64,000 bases of DNA from Labilithrix sp. (GTDB lineage: Bacteria > Myxococcota_A > Polyangia > Polyangiales > Polyangiaceae), in contig JAHBWC010000038.1 of assembly GCA_019637225.1 (NCBI GenBank), positions 1 to 64,000 on the forward strand, given 5' to 3'. Under the pieces are notes generated by a model. That model did not search any database. It was not told where the DNA came from and was given only the letters and a program-made list of their open reading frames with translations. The position numbers and the translations under genes are program-made. Below, piece after piece: positions 1 through 8,238 of the stretch; position 1 is the first letter of the stretch, and each line of letters begins with the position of its first letter.

Positions 1-338
1 GTCTCGTCCGCGGCGGCCTCGGGGGCGGCCTCGGCGGGCTGGGTCGCCTTCGCGGGGGCGGAGCCGCCGGCCTCCGCGACGAGGCTCGCGATGTCCTCGC
101 CGGCGTTGCCGAGGATCGCGACGGGCTGCCCGAGCTTCACCGCGGCGCCTGGGTCGACGAGCAGCTTGAGCAGCGTGCCCTTGTCGAAGGCGCGGAACTC
201 CATCGTCGCCTTGTCGGTCTCGACCTCGGCGAGGAGATCGTCGACCTCGACCGAGTCGCCCTCCTTCTTGTGCCAGGTGGCGAGGACGCCCTCCTCCATG
301 GTGGGGGAGAGCTTCGGCATGTCGAGGATCTTCGCCAT
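1..338 (-). CDS. pdhC: Pyruvate dehydrogenase E2 (dihydrolipoamide acetyltransferase), N-terminal part
   Basis: Acetyl-transferring core subunit (E2) of the pyruvate dehydrogenase complex; only the first 112 or so residues lie in the window, and the gene runs off the left edge. The visible part is a lipoyl domain beginning MAKILDMPKLSPTMEEG, with the lipoate-accepting lysine in the motif ETDKATME near residue 43. An Ala/Pro/Glu-rich swivel linker follows and is cut at the edge. It starts 85 bp after the pdhB stop on the same strand, so pdhA-pdhB-pdhC form one transcription unit. The family assignment is secure. Whether it is strictly pyruvate- rather than branched-chain-specific rests on the neighbouring E1 subunits. 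Confidence 0.93.
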   Translation of the reverse strand, partial: MAKILDMPKLSPTMEEGVLATWHKKEGDSVEVDDLLAEVETDKATMEFRAFDKGTLLKLLVDPGAAVKLGQPVAILGNAGEDIASLVAEAGGSAPAKATQPAEAAPEAAADE

Positions 339-423
339 CGTCTCTTCTCTTCGCGTTCCTCAGTTCACTTCGGTAGGTCGACTCGGTCGGTTCGTCGAGC
401 GCGTCGCCGTGGGCGCGCGCTCC

Positions 424-1413
424 TCAGTTCCGGCCGCGGTTCACGACGCGCTTCACGGCGGCGATGACGCGGTCGGGCTGCGGCATGCAGAGCTGCTCGA
501 GCTTGGCGTTGTACGGCATCGGCACGTCGAGCGTGGCGACGCGGAGGACGGGCGCGTCGAGCCAGTCGAAGGCGAGGCGCTGCACGCGGTCGGTCACCTC
601 GGCGCCGACGCCGCCGTAGGGCCAGCCCTCGTGGACGACGACGCAGCGGTGGGTCTTCTGGACCGACGCGGCGATCGCGTCCTCGTCGAGCGGGCGGAGC
701 GAGCGGAGATCGACGATCTCGACCGAGATCTTCTCCTTCTCGAGCGCCGCCGCGGCCTCCATCGCCACGTGGGTCATGCGCGAGTAGGTGACGATGGTGC
801 AGTCGGTGCCCTCGCGGACGAGGCGCGCCTTGCCCATCGGCACGACGGCGTCGTCGTCGGGGACCTCGCCCTTGAGCGAGTAGAGCGTCTCGGACTCCAT
901 CACGAGCACCGGGTTGTCGTCGCGGATGGCGGCCTTCATCAGGCCCTTCGCGTCGTCGACGAACGCGGGCGCGACGACCTTGACGCCCGGGATGGTCGCG
1001 TAGAAGTGCTCCATCGCGTGGCTGTGCTGGCTGCCGACCTGACGCGCGCTCGCGTTCGGACCGCGGAAGACGATCGGGCAGTTGAACTGGCCGCCCGACA
1101 TCTGGCGCAGCTTGGCGGCGTTGTTCAGGATCTGATCGAACGCGACCGCCGAGAAGTTCCAGGTCATGAACTCGATGATCGGGCGGAGGCCGACCATCGC
1201 GGCGCCGACGCCGACGCCCGCGAAGCCGCCCTCGGCGATGGGCGTGTCGATCACGCGGCGCTCGCCGAACTTCTCGAGCATGCCCTCGCTGACCTTGTAG
1301 GCGCCCTGGTAGTGGCCGACCTCTTCGCCCATGAGGAAGACGCGCGGGTCGCGCTCCATCTCCTCGGTCATCGCCTCGCGAAGGGCTTCTCGGAATCGAA
1401 TCGTGCGTCCCAT
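424..1413 (-). CDS. pdhB: Pyruvate dehydrogenase E1 component, beta subunit
   Basis: Beta subunit of the heterotetrameric E1 that decarboxylates pyruvate with thiamine diphosphate and hands the acetyl group to E2. The protein (329 residues) begins MGRTIRFREALREAM and carries the family hallmarks FLMGEEVGHYQGAYK, DTPIAEGGFAGVGVGAAM and HEGWPYGGVGAEV. This ATG was chosen because AAGAGGA lies just upstream and homologues begin at this motif; the longer in-frame reading to 1521 adds low-complexity Arg/Ala sequence typical of a non-coding leader. It lies between pdhA (190 bp upstream) and pdhC. Confidence 0.95.
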   Translation of the reverse strand: MGRTIRFREALREAMTEEMERDPRVFLMGEEVGHYQGAYKVSEGMLEKFGERRVIDTPIAEGGFAGVGVGAAMVGLRPIIEFMTWNFSAVAFDQILNNAAKLRQMSGGQFNCPIVFRGPNASARQVGSQHSHAMEHFYATIPGVKVVAPAFVDDAKGLMKAAIRDDNPVLVMESETLYSLKGEVPDDDAVVPMGKARLVREGTDCTIVTYSRMTHVAMEAAAALEKEKISVEIVDLRSLRPLDEDAIAASVQKTHRCVVVHEGWPYGGVGAEVTDRVQRLAFDWLDAPVLRVATLDVPMPYNAKLEQLCMPQPDRVIAAVKRVVNRGRN

Positions 1414-1602
1414 GGTCCTCTTCGTTACCGCCGCAACACTGCCACTAGCAGGACACGGCGCCAAGCGCACAATGCGCGATCTCAGGCTCGACGCAGCGCG
1501 CCGCAGTGCGTGTTCGTCCACGCGCGGCCGCGTCGTCGCGGAAGACGACGTCGTGTCGAGCGACGGAGTCTTGTGCCGTTCGCGACGCCGCTAAGGTCGC
1601 GC

Positions 1603-2628
1603 TCAAGCGGCGAACGGGCCGTCGTACGTCGTGCTCTCGAGGAGCGACGGATCGGGCTCGGGGCTCTCGTTCGCGAACTTCACTGCGTCCGCGACCTCGG
1701 CCTCGACGTCCTCTTCGAGCGCCTTCAGGCGGCCCTCGCCGTAGCCCTCTTCGCCGAGCTTGGTGCGCGCGCGGAAGAGCGGGTCCTTCTTCTTGCGCTC
1801 CTCGAGCTCCTCCTGCGTGCGGTACTTCGCCGGATCGCTCATCGAGTGGCCGCGGAAGCGGTAGGTGCGGACCTCGACGAGCGTGGGCAGGCTCATCTCG
1901 CGCGCGCGCTGCACGGCCTCGCCGATGCGCTGCTCGACCTCGAGCACGTCCTGGACGAAGAAGCGGTCGCGGTCGATGCCGTAGCCGAGCGCCTTCATCG
2001 ACACGTCCTCGACGCTCATCGAGCGCGAGAGCGGCGTGCCCATCGAGTACTCGTTGTTCTCGCAGATGAACACGATCGGGAGCTTCCACAGCGCCGCGAG
2101 CGACACGCCCTCGTGGAAACCGCCGATGCTCACGGCGCCCTCGCCGAAGTAGCAGAGCGTCACGCGCCCGTCGGCGCGGTACTTCGACGCGAACGCGACG
2201 CCGGCCGCGAGCGGGATGTGCCCGCCGACGATGCCGTAGCCGCCGAGCATGTTCGTCTTCGCGTCGAACATGTGCATCGAGCCGCCGAGCCCCTTCGAGC
2301 AGCCCGTCGCCTTGCCGAAGAGCTCCGCCATCAGCGCGCGCGCGGTCATTCCCTTCGCGAGCGCGACGCCGTGATCGCGGTACGTCGTGACGACGTAGTC
2401 CTCGGGCTTGAGCGCCGCGATCGATCCGACCGCGACGGCCTCCTGGCCGATGTAGAGGTGGAGGAAGCCGCCGATCTTGCCCTGCGCGTAGGCGCGCGCG
2501 GCTTCTTCCTCGACGCGCCGGATGAGGAGCATCTGGCGATAGAGGTCGGCGAGGTGATCGAGCTGCCCGCTCGGACGGGTGAGCGGCGACTCTTGCTGGG
2601 CGATCTGCTGGGTATCCGACTGGCTCAC
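1603..2628 (-). CDS. pdhA: Pyruvate dehydrogenase E1 component, alpha subunit
   Basis: Thiamine-diphosphate-binding alpha subunit of the pyruvate dehydrogenase E1. It shows YRQMLLIRRVEEEAARAY at the N-terminus, the GFLHLYIGQEAVAVG segment and the ThDP motif region GEGAVSIGGFHEGVSLAALWKLPIVF...NNEYSMGT, plus the phosphorylation-loop-like RGHSMSDPAKYR. The GTG at 2628 gives 341 residues, normal for the family; the frame stays open upstream to 2799, but that stretch resembles nothing in the family. There is no strong ribosome site before the GTG, so the start is the least certain part. First gene of the pdhA-pdhB-pdhC unit. Confidence 0.93.
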   Translation of the reverse strand: MSQSDTQQIAQQESPLTRPSGQLDHLADLYRQMLLIRRVEEEAARAYAQGKIGGFLHLYIGQEAVAVGSIAALKPEDYVVTTYRDHGVALAKGMTARALMAELFGKATGCSKGLGGSMHMFDAKTNMLGGYGIVGGHIPLAAGVAFASKYRADGRVTLCYFGEGAVSIGGFHEGVSLAALWKLPIVFICENNEYSMGTPLSRSMSVEDVSMKALGYGIDRDRFFVQDVLEVEQRIGEAVQRAREMSLPTLVEVRTYRFRGHSMSDPAKYRTQEELEERKKKDPLFRARTKLGEEGYGEGRLKALEEDVEAEVADAVKFANESPEPDPSLLESTTYDGPFAA

Positions 2629-2976
2629 AGGACCATGGGTTAGTCGAGACTGGATGGCGGGGAAACCCCTTCTGTCCGCGCGGTTGCGAAACGTCGCGAT
2701 CGGTCGAGCGCGAGGGGCGAGCGTCGCGCAGTGCGTCGTTGCAGAGCGCGTCACGTACATTGTCGTACCGAAATCGCTCTGCGGGTCACGGAAGGGCAAG
2801 GTCGACCGACGACCACGCGTTCCATCAAGAGGAGGAGGACCGAGGCATCGTCGCTAACCCGGCGAAATGTCGAGGCTCGAGGTGTGTCCCGCGTGGCCGC
2901 CCTCCCACCATTCCGCGTCGCCCGGTTGGGTGACGGAACTTTCACTGATCCCAGCCGTCAGAAGGGGACCCCAACC
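2629..2976. other. Divergent intergenic region upstream of pdhA
   Basis: About 350 bp separate the pdhA start (minus) from the next plus-strand gene and must hold both promoters. Open frames cross it, but their translations are Arg-rich and unlike any family. No strong repeat or terminator is visible. A GAAGGGGA ribosome site at 2961-2968 serves the gene at 2977. Confidence 0.5.
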
Positions 2977-3660
2977 ATGAAGATCGTCAAGCTCGTCGCC
3001 GTTGCCCTCGCCCTCGTCCCCGCCGCCCTCGCCGTGACGTACTCCACGGACGCGAGCGCGTGCGGCATGTCGATCCGCATGGACCCGACGCCGCAGAAGG
3101 CGACGCCGGTGCAGGAGATCGCGCGCGCCGAGAAGGCCCTCGAGAGCGGCCAGAGCCTCGCCGCCGCCAAGGCGGTGCTCGGCCAGTTCCCGAAGGTCCG
3201 CGTGGCGACCGCCGGGGCGAACCCGCTCGAGACGCGCGCGCTCCGCGTGTTCGCGCTCGCGGTCGTCCGCTCGAACGGCGCGGTCAACGAGAAGACGGCG
3301 GGCTTCATGAAGGGCGCGGAGGACTGGACGCGGACCGCGAACCTCGAGTGGGCGGTCCAGTCGATCCGCGAGATCGACGCGAAGCGCCCGAACGATCCGA
3401 CGGTCCAGGCGGACCTCGGCGAGGCGCTCAGCAAGCTCCCGCACGGCCAGAAGGAGTCGATGACGATCCTCCAGGGCCTCGCGCAGAAGGACCTCATGGG
3501 CTCGCCGCACGCCTACGCCGCGCTCGCGAAGCTCCGGAGCGAGCAGGGCGACGACGCGGGCGCGCAGGCCGCGATCAAGCGCTGCGAGGAGATGTCGAAG
3601 TCGCCGGGCGTGTGCAAGCCCGCGGCGCCTTCGAAGCCGATCTTCGCGGCCAAGGCGTGA
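2977..3660 (+). CDS. Secreted TPR-like protein of unknown function
   Basis: Protein of 227 residues with a clear export signal (basic MKIVK, hydrophobic core to about residue 22, cleavage probably near DASA-CG). The mature part is helical and Ala/Leu-rich, with pairs such as ARAEKALESGQSLAAAKAVL and AQADLGEAL-type helices that resemble tetratricopeptide repeats; cysteines sit close to both ends of the mature chain. The ATG at 2977 was chosen because it directly precedes the signal peptide and follows GAAGGGGA. The cytochrome c gene follows after 57 bp in the same direction. Function is unknown; an envelope scaffolding role is only a guess. Confidence 0.8.
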   Translation: MKIVKLVAVALALVPAALAVTYSTDASACGMSIRMDPTPQKATPVQEIARAEKALESGQSLAAAKAVLGQFPKVRVATAGANPLETRALRVFALAVVRSNGAVNEKTAGFMKGAEDWTRTANLEWAVQSIREIDAKRPNDPTVQADLGEALSKLPHGQKESMTILQGLAQKDLMGSPHAYAALAKLRSEQGDDAGAQAAIKRCEEMSKSPGVCKPAAPSKPIFAAKA

Positions 3661-3717
3661 CCGCCGTCGGCGCCGATCGCCGAGACCCGAATACGAGAGT
3701 GAGATAGAAGCGATCGC

Positions 3718-5016
3718 ATGCGGTCTCCTCGCCCGCTCGCCGTCACCTTCGCTCGCGCTGCGTGGCCCTTCGCGCTCGCCGCCGCCCTCGCCGGGTGCCC
3801 GAACAAGCCCAAGCCCGATCCCGCGTCGAGCGACGCGGGAGTCGCCGCCCTCCCGAGCGGAGCGCCGCTCGTGCCGGCCGAGGTGGCGCCCGATCCGGCG
3901 CACGGCAAGGAGCTCGTGCTCACGTTCCAGTGCAACCGCTGCCACGACGGCACCGGGCATCCGGCCGCCGCCGAGGGCAAGCACTGCGTCCACTGTCACA
4001 AGAAGATCATGGACGACAAGTTCGAGGCGCCCGCGGCCTCGATCGCCCGGTGGAAGCCGCGCGTGAAGGAGCTCGCCGACGCGCCGTCGCTCGAGGCGAC
4101 GGGCAAGCGCTTCACGCGCAAGTGGGTGACGAGCTACCTCCTCCAGCCGAGCGATCTGCGCCCGCACCTGCAGCAGTTCATGCCGCGCCTCCCGCTGACG
4201 CCGGCCGAGGCGCGCGACGTCGCCGCGTACCTCGTCCCCGACGCCGATCCCGCCGGGTCGACCGCTCCGGTTGCCGAGCTCGCCGGGGGCGATCTCGGCA
4301 AGGGCCGCCAGCTCCTCGAGACCCGAGGATGCGGCAGCTGCCACGTCTTCACCGGCGTCGCGGCCGTGCCGGTTTCGGCGCCGCCCGCGATGGACGGCAA
4401 GGAGTTCGAGCGCGGCCGCAAGCTCGCGCCCGATCTCCGCTTCACGCGCGAGCGCATGACCGCGGCGAGGCTCGTCGCCTGGCTCGACGATCCGAAGGGG
4501 ATCAAGCCCGACACGCCGATGCCGAAGCCGGCGCTCTCGGCGGCCGAGGTGAAGGATCTCGCGGCCTACCTCCTCACCGCGGAGATCACGGCGCCGGCTC
4601 CGCGCGACCGGCTGGCGAGGCTGCCGGTGCTGACGCGCAAGGTGACCTTCAAGGAGGTCGACGCGAAGGTCTTCCACCGCACGTGCTGGCACTGCCACTC
4701 CGAGCCCGACTATGCGATCGGCGACGGCGGGCCGGGCAACTCGGGCGGCCTCGGCTTCAAGCCGCGCGGGCTGAACCTCTCGGATTACAACGGGATCGCC
4801 GCCGGCTACCTCGACGACAAGGGCGAGCGCGCGAGCATCTTCGCGAAGGACAAGGAGGACGTCCCGCGGCTCGTGAAGGCGCTGCTCGCGCGGCACGACG
4901 AGGAGAGCGGCGCCGAGACCGGGCCGGTGCGCGGAATGCCGCTCGGGTACGATCCGCTCTCGGCGGAGGACATCCAGCTCGTCGAGTCGTGGGTCGCGCA
5001 GGGCCGCCCGCAGTGA
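3718..5016 (+). CDS. Four-haem cytochrome c lipoprotein
   Basis: Outer-envelope electron carrier, probably a lipoprotein (lipobox AALAGC, Cys27). Four CxxCH haem-binding sites are visible: CNRCH (72-76), CVHCH (90-94), CGSCH (205-209) and CWHCH (323-327). Segments such as TPAEARDVAAYLV and SAAEVKDLAAYLL are the closing helices of class I cytochrome c domains, with Met residues (FMPRLPL, DTPMPKP) as likely axial ligands. The two N-terminal haem sites lie only 18 residues apart, as in a diheme cytochrome. A thioredoxin-like lipoprotein follows in the same direction. The partner oxidase or reductase is not in the window. Confidence 0.9.
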   Translation: MRSPRPLAVTFARAAWPFALAAALAGCPNKPKPDPASSDAGVAALPSGAPLVPAEVAPDPAHGKELVLTFQCNRCHDGTGHPAAAEGKHCVHCHKKIMDDKFEAPAASIARWKPRVKELADAPSLEATGKRFTRKWVTSYLLQPSDLRPHLQQFMPRLPLTPAEARDVAAYLVPDADPAGSTAPVAELAGGDLGKGRQLLETRGCGSCHVFTGVAAVPVSAPPAMDGKEFERGRKLAPDLRFTRERMTAARLVAWLDDPKGIKPDTPMPKPALSAAEVKDLAAYLLTAEITAPAPRDRLARLPVLTRKVTFKEVDAKVFHRTCWHCHSEPDYAIGDGGPGNSGGLGFKPRGLNLSDYNGIAAGYLDDKGERASIFAKDKEDVPRLVKALLARHDEESGAETGPVRGMPLGYDPLSAEDIQLVESWVAQGRPQ

Positions 5017-5021
5017 AGAGC

Positions 5022-5115
5022 CGTCCAAGAATTGGACGATGCGGGGAGCTCGAGGGGTGAAACCCCTCGAGAAAAGGAGGATGCGAGAGAGCTGTCGAAG
5101 AAATGGACAGCTCTC
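5022..5115. repeat. Cluster of three perfect hairpins between the cytochrome and thioredoxin genes
   Basis: Three inverted repeats follow one another: 5022-5028/5032-5038 (7-bp stem, loop GAA), 5049-5057/5063-5071 (9-bp stem CTCGAGGGG, loop TGAAA) and 5087-5096/5106-5115 (10-bp stem GAGAGCTGTC). None is followed by a T-run, so they are not ordinary terminators. The third lies within the first codons of the thioredoxin-like gene. The segment at 5023-5037 is almost repeated at 5094-5108 (13 of 15 bases). Confidence 0.75.
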
Positions 5116-5692
5116 GAGAGGCGTCGCGTGCGCGCTCGCGGGCCTCGCCTTGCTCGCGGCGTGCAATCCCTCGCCGGGGCCGAAGGGTGGGATCACGACC
5201 GACGGTCCCGCCGCGACGGCGATCGCGACGACCGGCGCGAGCGCGGGCGCGGGCGCGGGCGCGGCGACGTCGGACGCGTCGAGCGAGGCGCGCGCCGGCG
5301 CGCGCCTCCAGGTCATCGAAGCGACGGCGGACACCGACGCGCTCTCGCTCATTCGCGCGAAGCGGCTCGAGGCGAAGGCCGGCGGCCGCGTCCTCGTCGT
5401 CTACGTCGGCGCGACGTGGTGCCCGCCCTGCAAGCGCTTCAAGGCGGAGGTCGCCTCCGGCCGGCTCGACGAGCGCCTCGCCAACGTGACCTTGCTCGCG
5501 TTCGACGCCGACAGCGACGGCGATCGCCTCGGCGCCGGCGGTTACACCTACCAGTTCGTCCCGTTCGTCGCGCTCCCCGGCCCCGACGGGCGCCCCGCCG
5601 ACACGCAGCAGGCGACAGGGAAGGGCGGCGAGGCGTGGCGCGAGCTCCTCGGCAAGCTCGACGCGTGGCAGAGCAGCGCCGCCGCGCGCTGA
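5081..5692 (+). CDS. Thioredoxin-like lipoprotein
   Basis: Envelope thiol-disulfide protein of 203 residues. It has a lipobox (LLAACN, Cys28), a low-complexity Ala/Gly linker to about residue 65, then a thioredoxin-fold core with RVLVVYVGATWCPPCKRF, active-site cysteines 114 and 117, and a cis-Pro region near QFVPFVAL. The CPPC active site resembles TlpA/ResA-type reductants of cytochrome c maturation, which fits the cytochrome gene just upstream, but the role is inferred. The ATG at 5081 was chosen for its signal peptide; GGAGG lies immediately before it with almost no spacing, and the start region can fold into a hairpin. An in-frame ATG at 5039 is the alternative. Confidence 0.85.
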   Translation: MRESCRRNGQLSRGVACALAGLALLAACNPSPGPKGGITTDGPAATAIATTGASAGAGAGAATSDASSEARAGARLQVIEATADTDALSLIRAKRLEAKAGGRVLVVYVGATWCPPCKRFKAEVASGRLDERLANVTLLAFDADSDGDRLGAGGYTYQFVPFVALPGPDGRPADTQQATGKGGEAWRELLGKLDAWQSSAAAR

Positions 5693-5704
5693 GCGGCGCG
5701 CGCG

Positions 5705-7144
5705 TCAGTCGTCGCGATCGAGCGTCTTCGCGGCGGCGTCACTCGCGCTCTCGCGCGGCGCGGGGCGCGTCTCGTCGGCCTCGGTGGGCTGCGGCGCGTC
5801 GATCGCTCCGGCCGACGCGGAAGGACGCGCGGGCGGCGCGGGCTTCGGCTTCACCTGCGGCCGCGGCGCCGGAGCGGCGGACGCGGGCAGGGCGGCGCTC
5901 GGCGTCTCCGCGGACGCGCTCGCCGCGCCCTCGACGTTCGGCGTACGTCGCCCGAGGAGCACGAGCGCGACGATGACGACGAGCGCGATCCCCGCCGCGA
6001 TGTTCTGGAACCGATGCGTGCGCTTGCGGAGGAAGATCGACGGCCGCGGCGTCTCGGTCCCGAGGACGCCGCCGTGCTCGCTCATCGCGCGCTCGACGAT
6101 CGCGAGGCGCGACGACAGCGGCGTCCGCTCGATCTCGATGAGCCCCGGCACCGGCGTGAGGAGCGACGCCGAACGGCTGCCGTGCGCGCGCCGCGGAGCA
6201 CCGTCCGTCTCGATGACGCGCGCCACCTCCTGCCCGAGCTCCGCGCACGAGGCGAAGCGCGCCTCCGGCGTCTTCGCGAGGCCGCGCTGGAGCGTCAGGT
6301 CGAGCGCGCGCACGGTCGCGTCGGGCCCGATGGACTCGTGGAGCGGCGGCGGCGGCTCGCTCGACACCTTGCCGGCGGTGACGATCGCGTCCTCGCCCGC
6401 GAACGCACGTCCGCCGGTCGCGGCCTCGTAGAGCGTCGCGGCGAGCGAGAACTGATCCGACGCCGGCCCGAACTCGCCCTTCGAGAGCGCCTCGGGCGCG
6501 GTGTACGCCGGCGTGCCGAGCACCGTGTTCGCCCGCGTGATGGTCGAGTCGGGGATCCGCGCGATGCCGAAGTCGGCGACCTTGAAGCCGCTCCGCGAGA
6601 AGAGGACGTTCTCCGGCTTCACGTCGCGATGGATCACGCCGGCTTCGTGCGCGAACGTCAGCGCGCTGCCGAGCTCGCGCGCGAGCTTCGCGACCTCGGA
6701 GAAGGCGAGGGGGCCGCGCTTCAGGCGATCGCGGAGCGAGAGCACGACGTCGGCGCCGGCGCCGATCGCCTCGCCGCCGTCGTCCTTCGTCGTCACGTAC
6801 TCGAAGACGAGGAAGAGGCCGACGGCGTCGTCCTCGCCCATGTCGTGGAGCGTGACGATGTTCGGGTGGCTCACCGCGGCCGCGGCGCGCGCCTCGTGGC
6901 CCATCCGGACGACGAGCTCGTCGCGCACCGGCGGCGGCAACGCGAGATCGTCGCGGAGGACCTTGATGGCGACCTTGCGCCCGAGGACGGTGTCGCGCGC
7001 CAGCCAGACGCGCCCCATCCCGCCCTGACCGAGGAGGCGCTCGACCTCGTAGCGGCCGATCGTCTTCGGCTGCGCGGTCCGCTCGAGCGCGGCGGCGGAC
7101 GTCCTCCGTCCCACGGGAGGATCTGTGTCTGTCGGCTCCCCCAT
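5705..7144 (-). CDS. Serine/threonine protein kinase with C-terminal transmembrane helix
   Basis: Hanks-type kinase of 479 residues. Visible elements are the glycine loop GQGGMGRVWLA (40-50), catalytic Lys61 (VAIKVL), HRDVKPEN (172-179), DFG (191-193) and TAPEAL (215-220). After the kinase domain comes a linker and one transmembrane helix near residues 381-398 (preceded by the basic RKRTHRF), then a Pro/Ala-rich extracytoplasmic tail without a recognisable sensor domain. Its ATG lies 3 bp after the stop of the peptide-transporter ATPase gene, so it is probably translated from the same message. Substrates are unknown. Confidence 0.93.
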   Translation of the reverse strand: MGEPTDTDPPVGRRTSAAALERTAQPKTIGRYEVERLLGQGGMGRVWLARDTVLGRKVAIKVLRDDLALPPPVRDELVVRMGHEARAAAAVSHPNIVTLHDMGEDDAVGLFLVFEYVTTKDDGGEAIGAGADVVLSLRDRLKRGPLAFSEVAKLARELGSALTFAHEAGVIHRDVKPENVLFSRSGFKVADFGIARIPDSTITRANTVLGTPAYTAPEALSKGEFGPASDQFSLAATLYEAATGGRAFAGEDAIVTAGKVSSEPPPPLHESIGPDATVRALDLTLQRGLAKTPEARFASCAELGQEVARVIETDGAPRRAHGSRSASLLTPVPGLIEIERTPLSSRLAIVERAMSEHGGVLGTETPRPSIFLRKRTHRFQNIAAGIALVVIVALVLLGRRTPNVEGAASASAETPSAALPASAAPAPRPQVKPKPAPPARPSASAGAIDAPQPTEADETRPAPRESASDAAAKTLDRDD

Positions 7145-7147
7145 CGC

Positions 7148-8194
7148 TCACTCCATGTGGGGGTTCCAGCAGGCGACCTTGTGACCCGACCCGAGCTGCT
7201 GCTCGGTGAGCGCCGGGACCTCGCGGTCGCAGGTGTTTTCGATCCGGCGCGGACAGCGCGGGTGGAACGGACAGCCGGCCGGAGGATCGATCGCGCTCGG
7301 GGCGTCGCCCTCGAGCACGATGCGGAGCCGCTTCTTCTCCGGATCGGGCGCGGGCACGGCGCCGAGGAGCGCGCGGGTGTACGGGTGCTGCGCGGCGCCG
7401 TAGACCTGCTCGACGGCGCCCTGCTCGACGATCTTGCCGAGGTACATCACCGCCACGCGGTGGCTGATGTGACGGACGACGCGGAGGTCGTGCGAGATGA
7501 AGAGGAACGCGACGCCGAGCTCGTCCTGCAGGTCCATCAGCAGGTTGACGATCTGCGCCTGGATCGAGACGTCGAGCGCGCTGATCGGCTCGTCGCAGAC
7601 GATGAACTCCGGCTGCACCGCCAGGGCGCGCGCGATGCCGATGCGCTGGCGCTGCCCGCCCGAGAACTCGTGCGGGTAGCGGCCCATCGCGTCCGGGCGG
7701 AGACCGACCTTGCGGAGGAGGCCGGCGACCATCTCCTCCTCGTCCTTCTTCGTCGCGGCGAGCTTGTGGATCTGGATCGCCTCGCCGACGATGTCGCGCA
7801 CCGTCATGCGCGGGTTGAGGCTCGAGTACGGGTCCTGGAAGATGATCTGCATCTTCCGCCTCCGCTCGCGCATCTCGCCGGCGGAGAGCGGGAGGATGTC
7901 CTGGCCGTCGTAGACCACGCGGCCGAACGTCGGCTCGACGAGGCGCAGGATGAGGCGACCGAGCGTGCTCTTGCCGCAGCCGCTCTCGCCGACGAGGCCG
8001 AGCGTCTCGGCGCGGCGGACGCGGAGCGAGACGCCGTCGACGGCGCGAAGGAGCTTCTGCGACCGCGCGAACAAGCTCGTGCCCACCGGGAAGTACTTCC
8101 CGAGGCGCTCGGTCGCGACGAGCGTGCGCGGGCGCGCGGTCGCTTTCGCCGCTCCGCCCGTCGTCTCCAGGTTGTCTTCCGAGGTCGCCGACAC
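7148..8194 (-). CDS. Oligopeptide/dipeptide ABC transporter ATPase (OppF/DppF type)
   Basis: ATP-hydrolysing subunit of a peptide or nickel-type importer. It has Walker A GESGCGKST, Q-loop IIFQDPYSSLNPR, signature FSGGQRQR, Walker B FIVCDEP, the H-loop SHDL, and the C-terminal oligopeptide-transporter extension with its cysteine cluster (CPFHPRCPRRIENTC). A GTG start at 8194 follows GAAGGA and gives 348 residues; the frame is open further upstream, but that part overlaps the preceding gene. It forms an ATPase pair with the gene at 8239-9285. No permease or binding-protein genes are nearby, so those must lie elsewhere. Confidence 0.92.
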   Translation of the reverse strand: MSATSEDNLETTGGAAKATARPRTLVATERLGKYFPVGTSLFARSQKLLRAVDGVSLRVRRAETLGLVGESGCGKSTLGRLILRLVEPTFGRVVYDGQDILPLSAGEMRERRRKMQIIFQDPYSSLNPRMTVRDIVGEAIQIHKLAATKKDEEEMVAGLLRKVGLRPDAMGRYPHEFSGGQRQRIGIARALAVQPEFIVCDEPISALDVSIQAQIVNLLMDLQDELGVAFLFISHDLRVVRHISHRVAVMYLGKIVEQGAVEQVYGAAQHPYTRALLGAVPAPDPEKKRLRIVLEGDAPSAIDPPAGCPFHPRCPRRIENTCDREVPALTEQQLGSGHKVACWNPHME

Positions 8195-8238
8195 GTCAGA
8201 TCCTTCGTAGCCGAAACGCGGGGAGACGTCAGGTCCGC

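Noticed and set aside
91..2643. Very long plus-strand open frame (850 codons) across the pyruvate dehydrogenase genes
   Set aside because: It is the antisense shadow of pdhC-pdhB-pdhA; translation is Arg/Ala/Val-rich with no family resemblance, whereas the minus strand encodes clear E1/E2 subunits.
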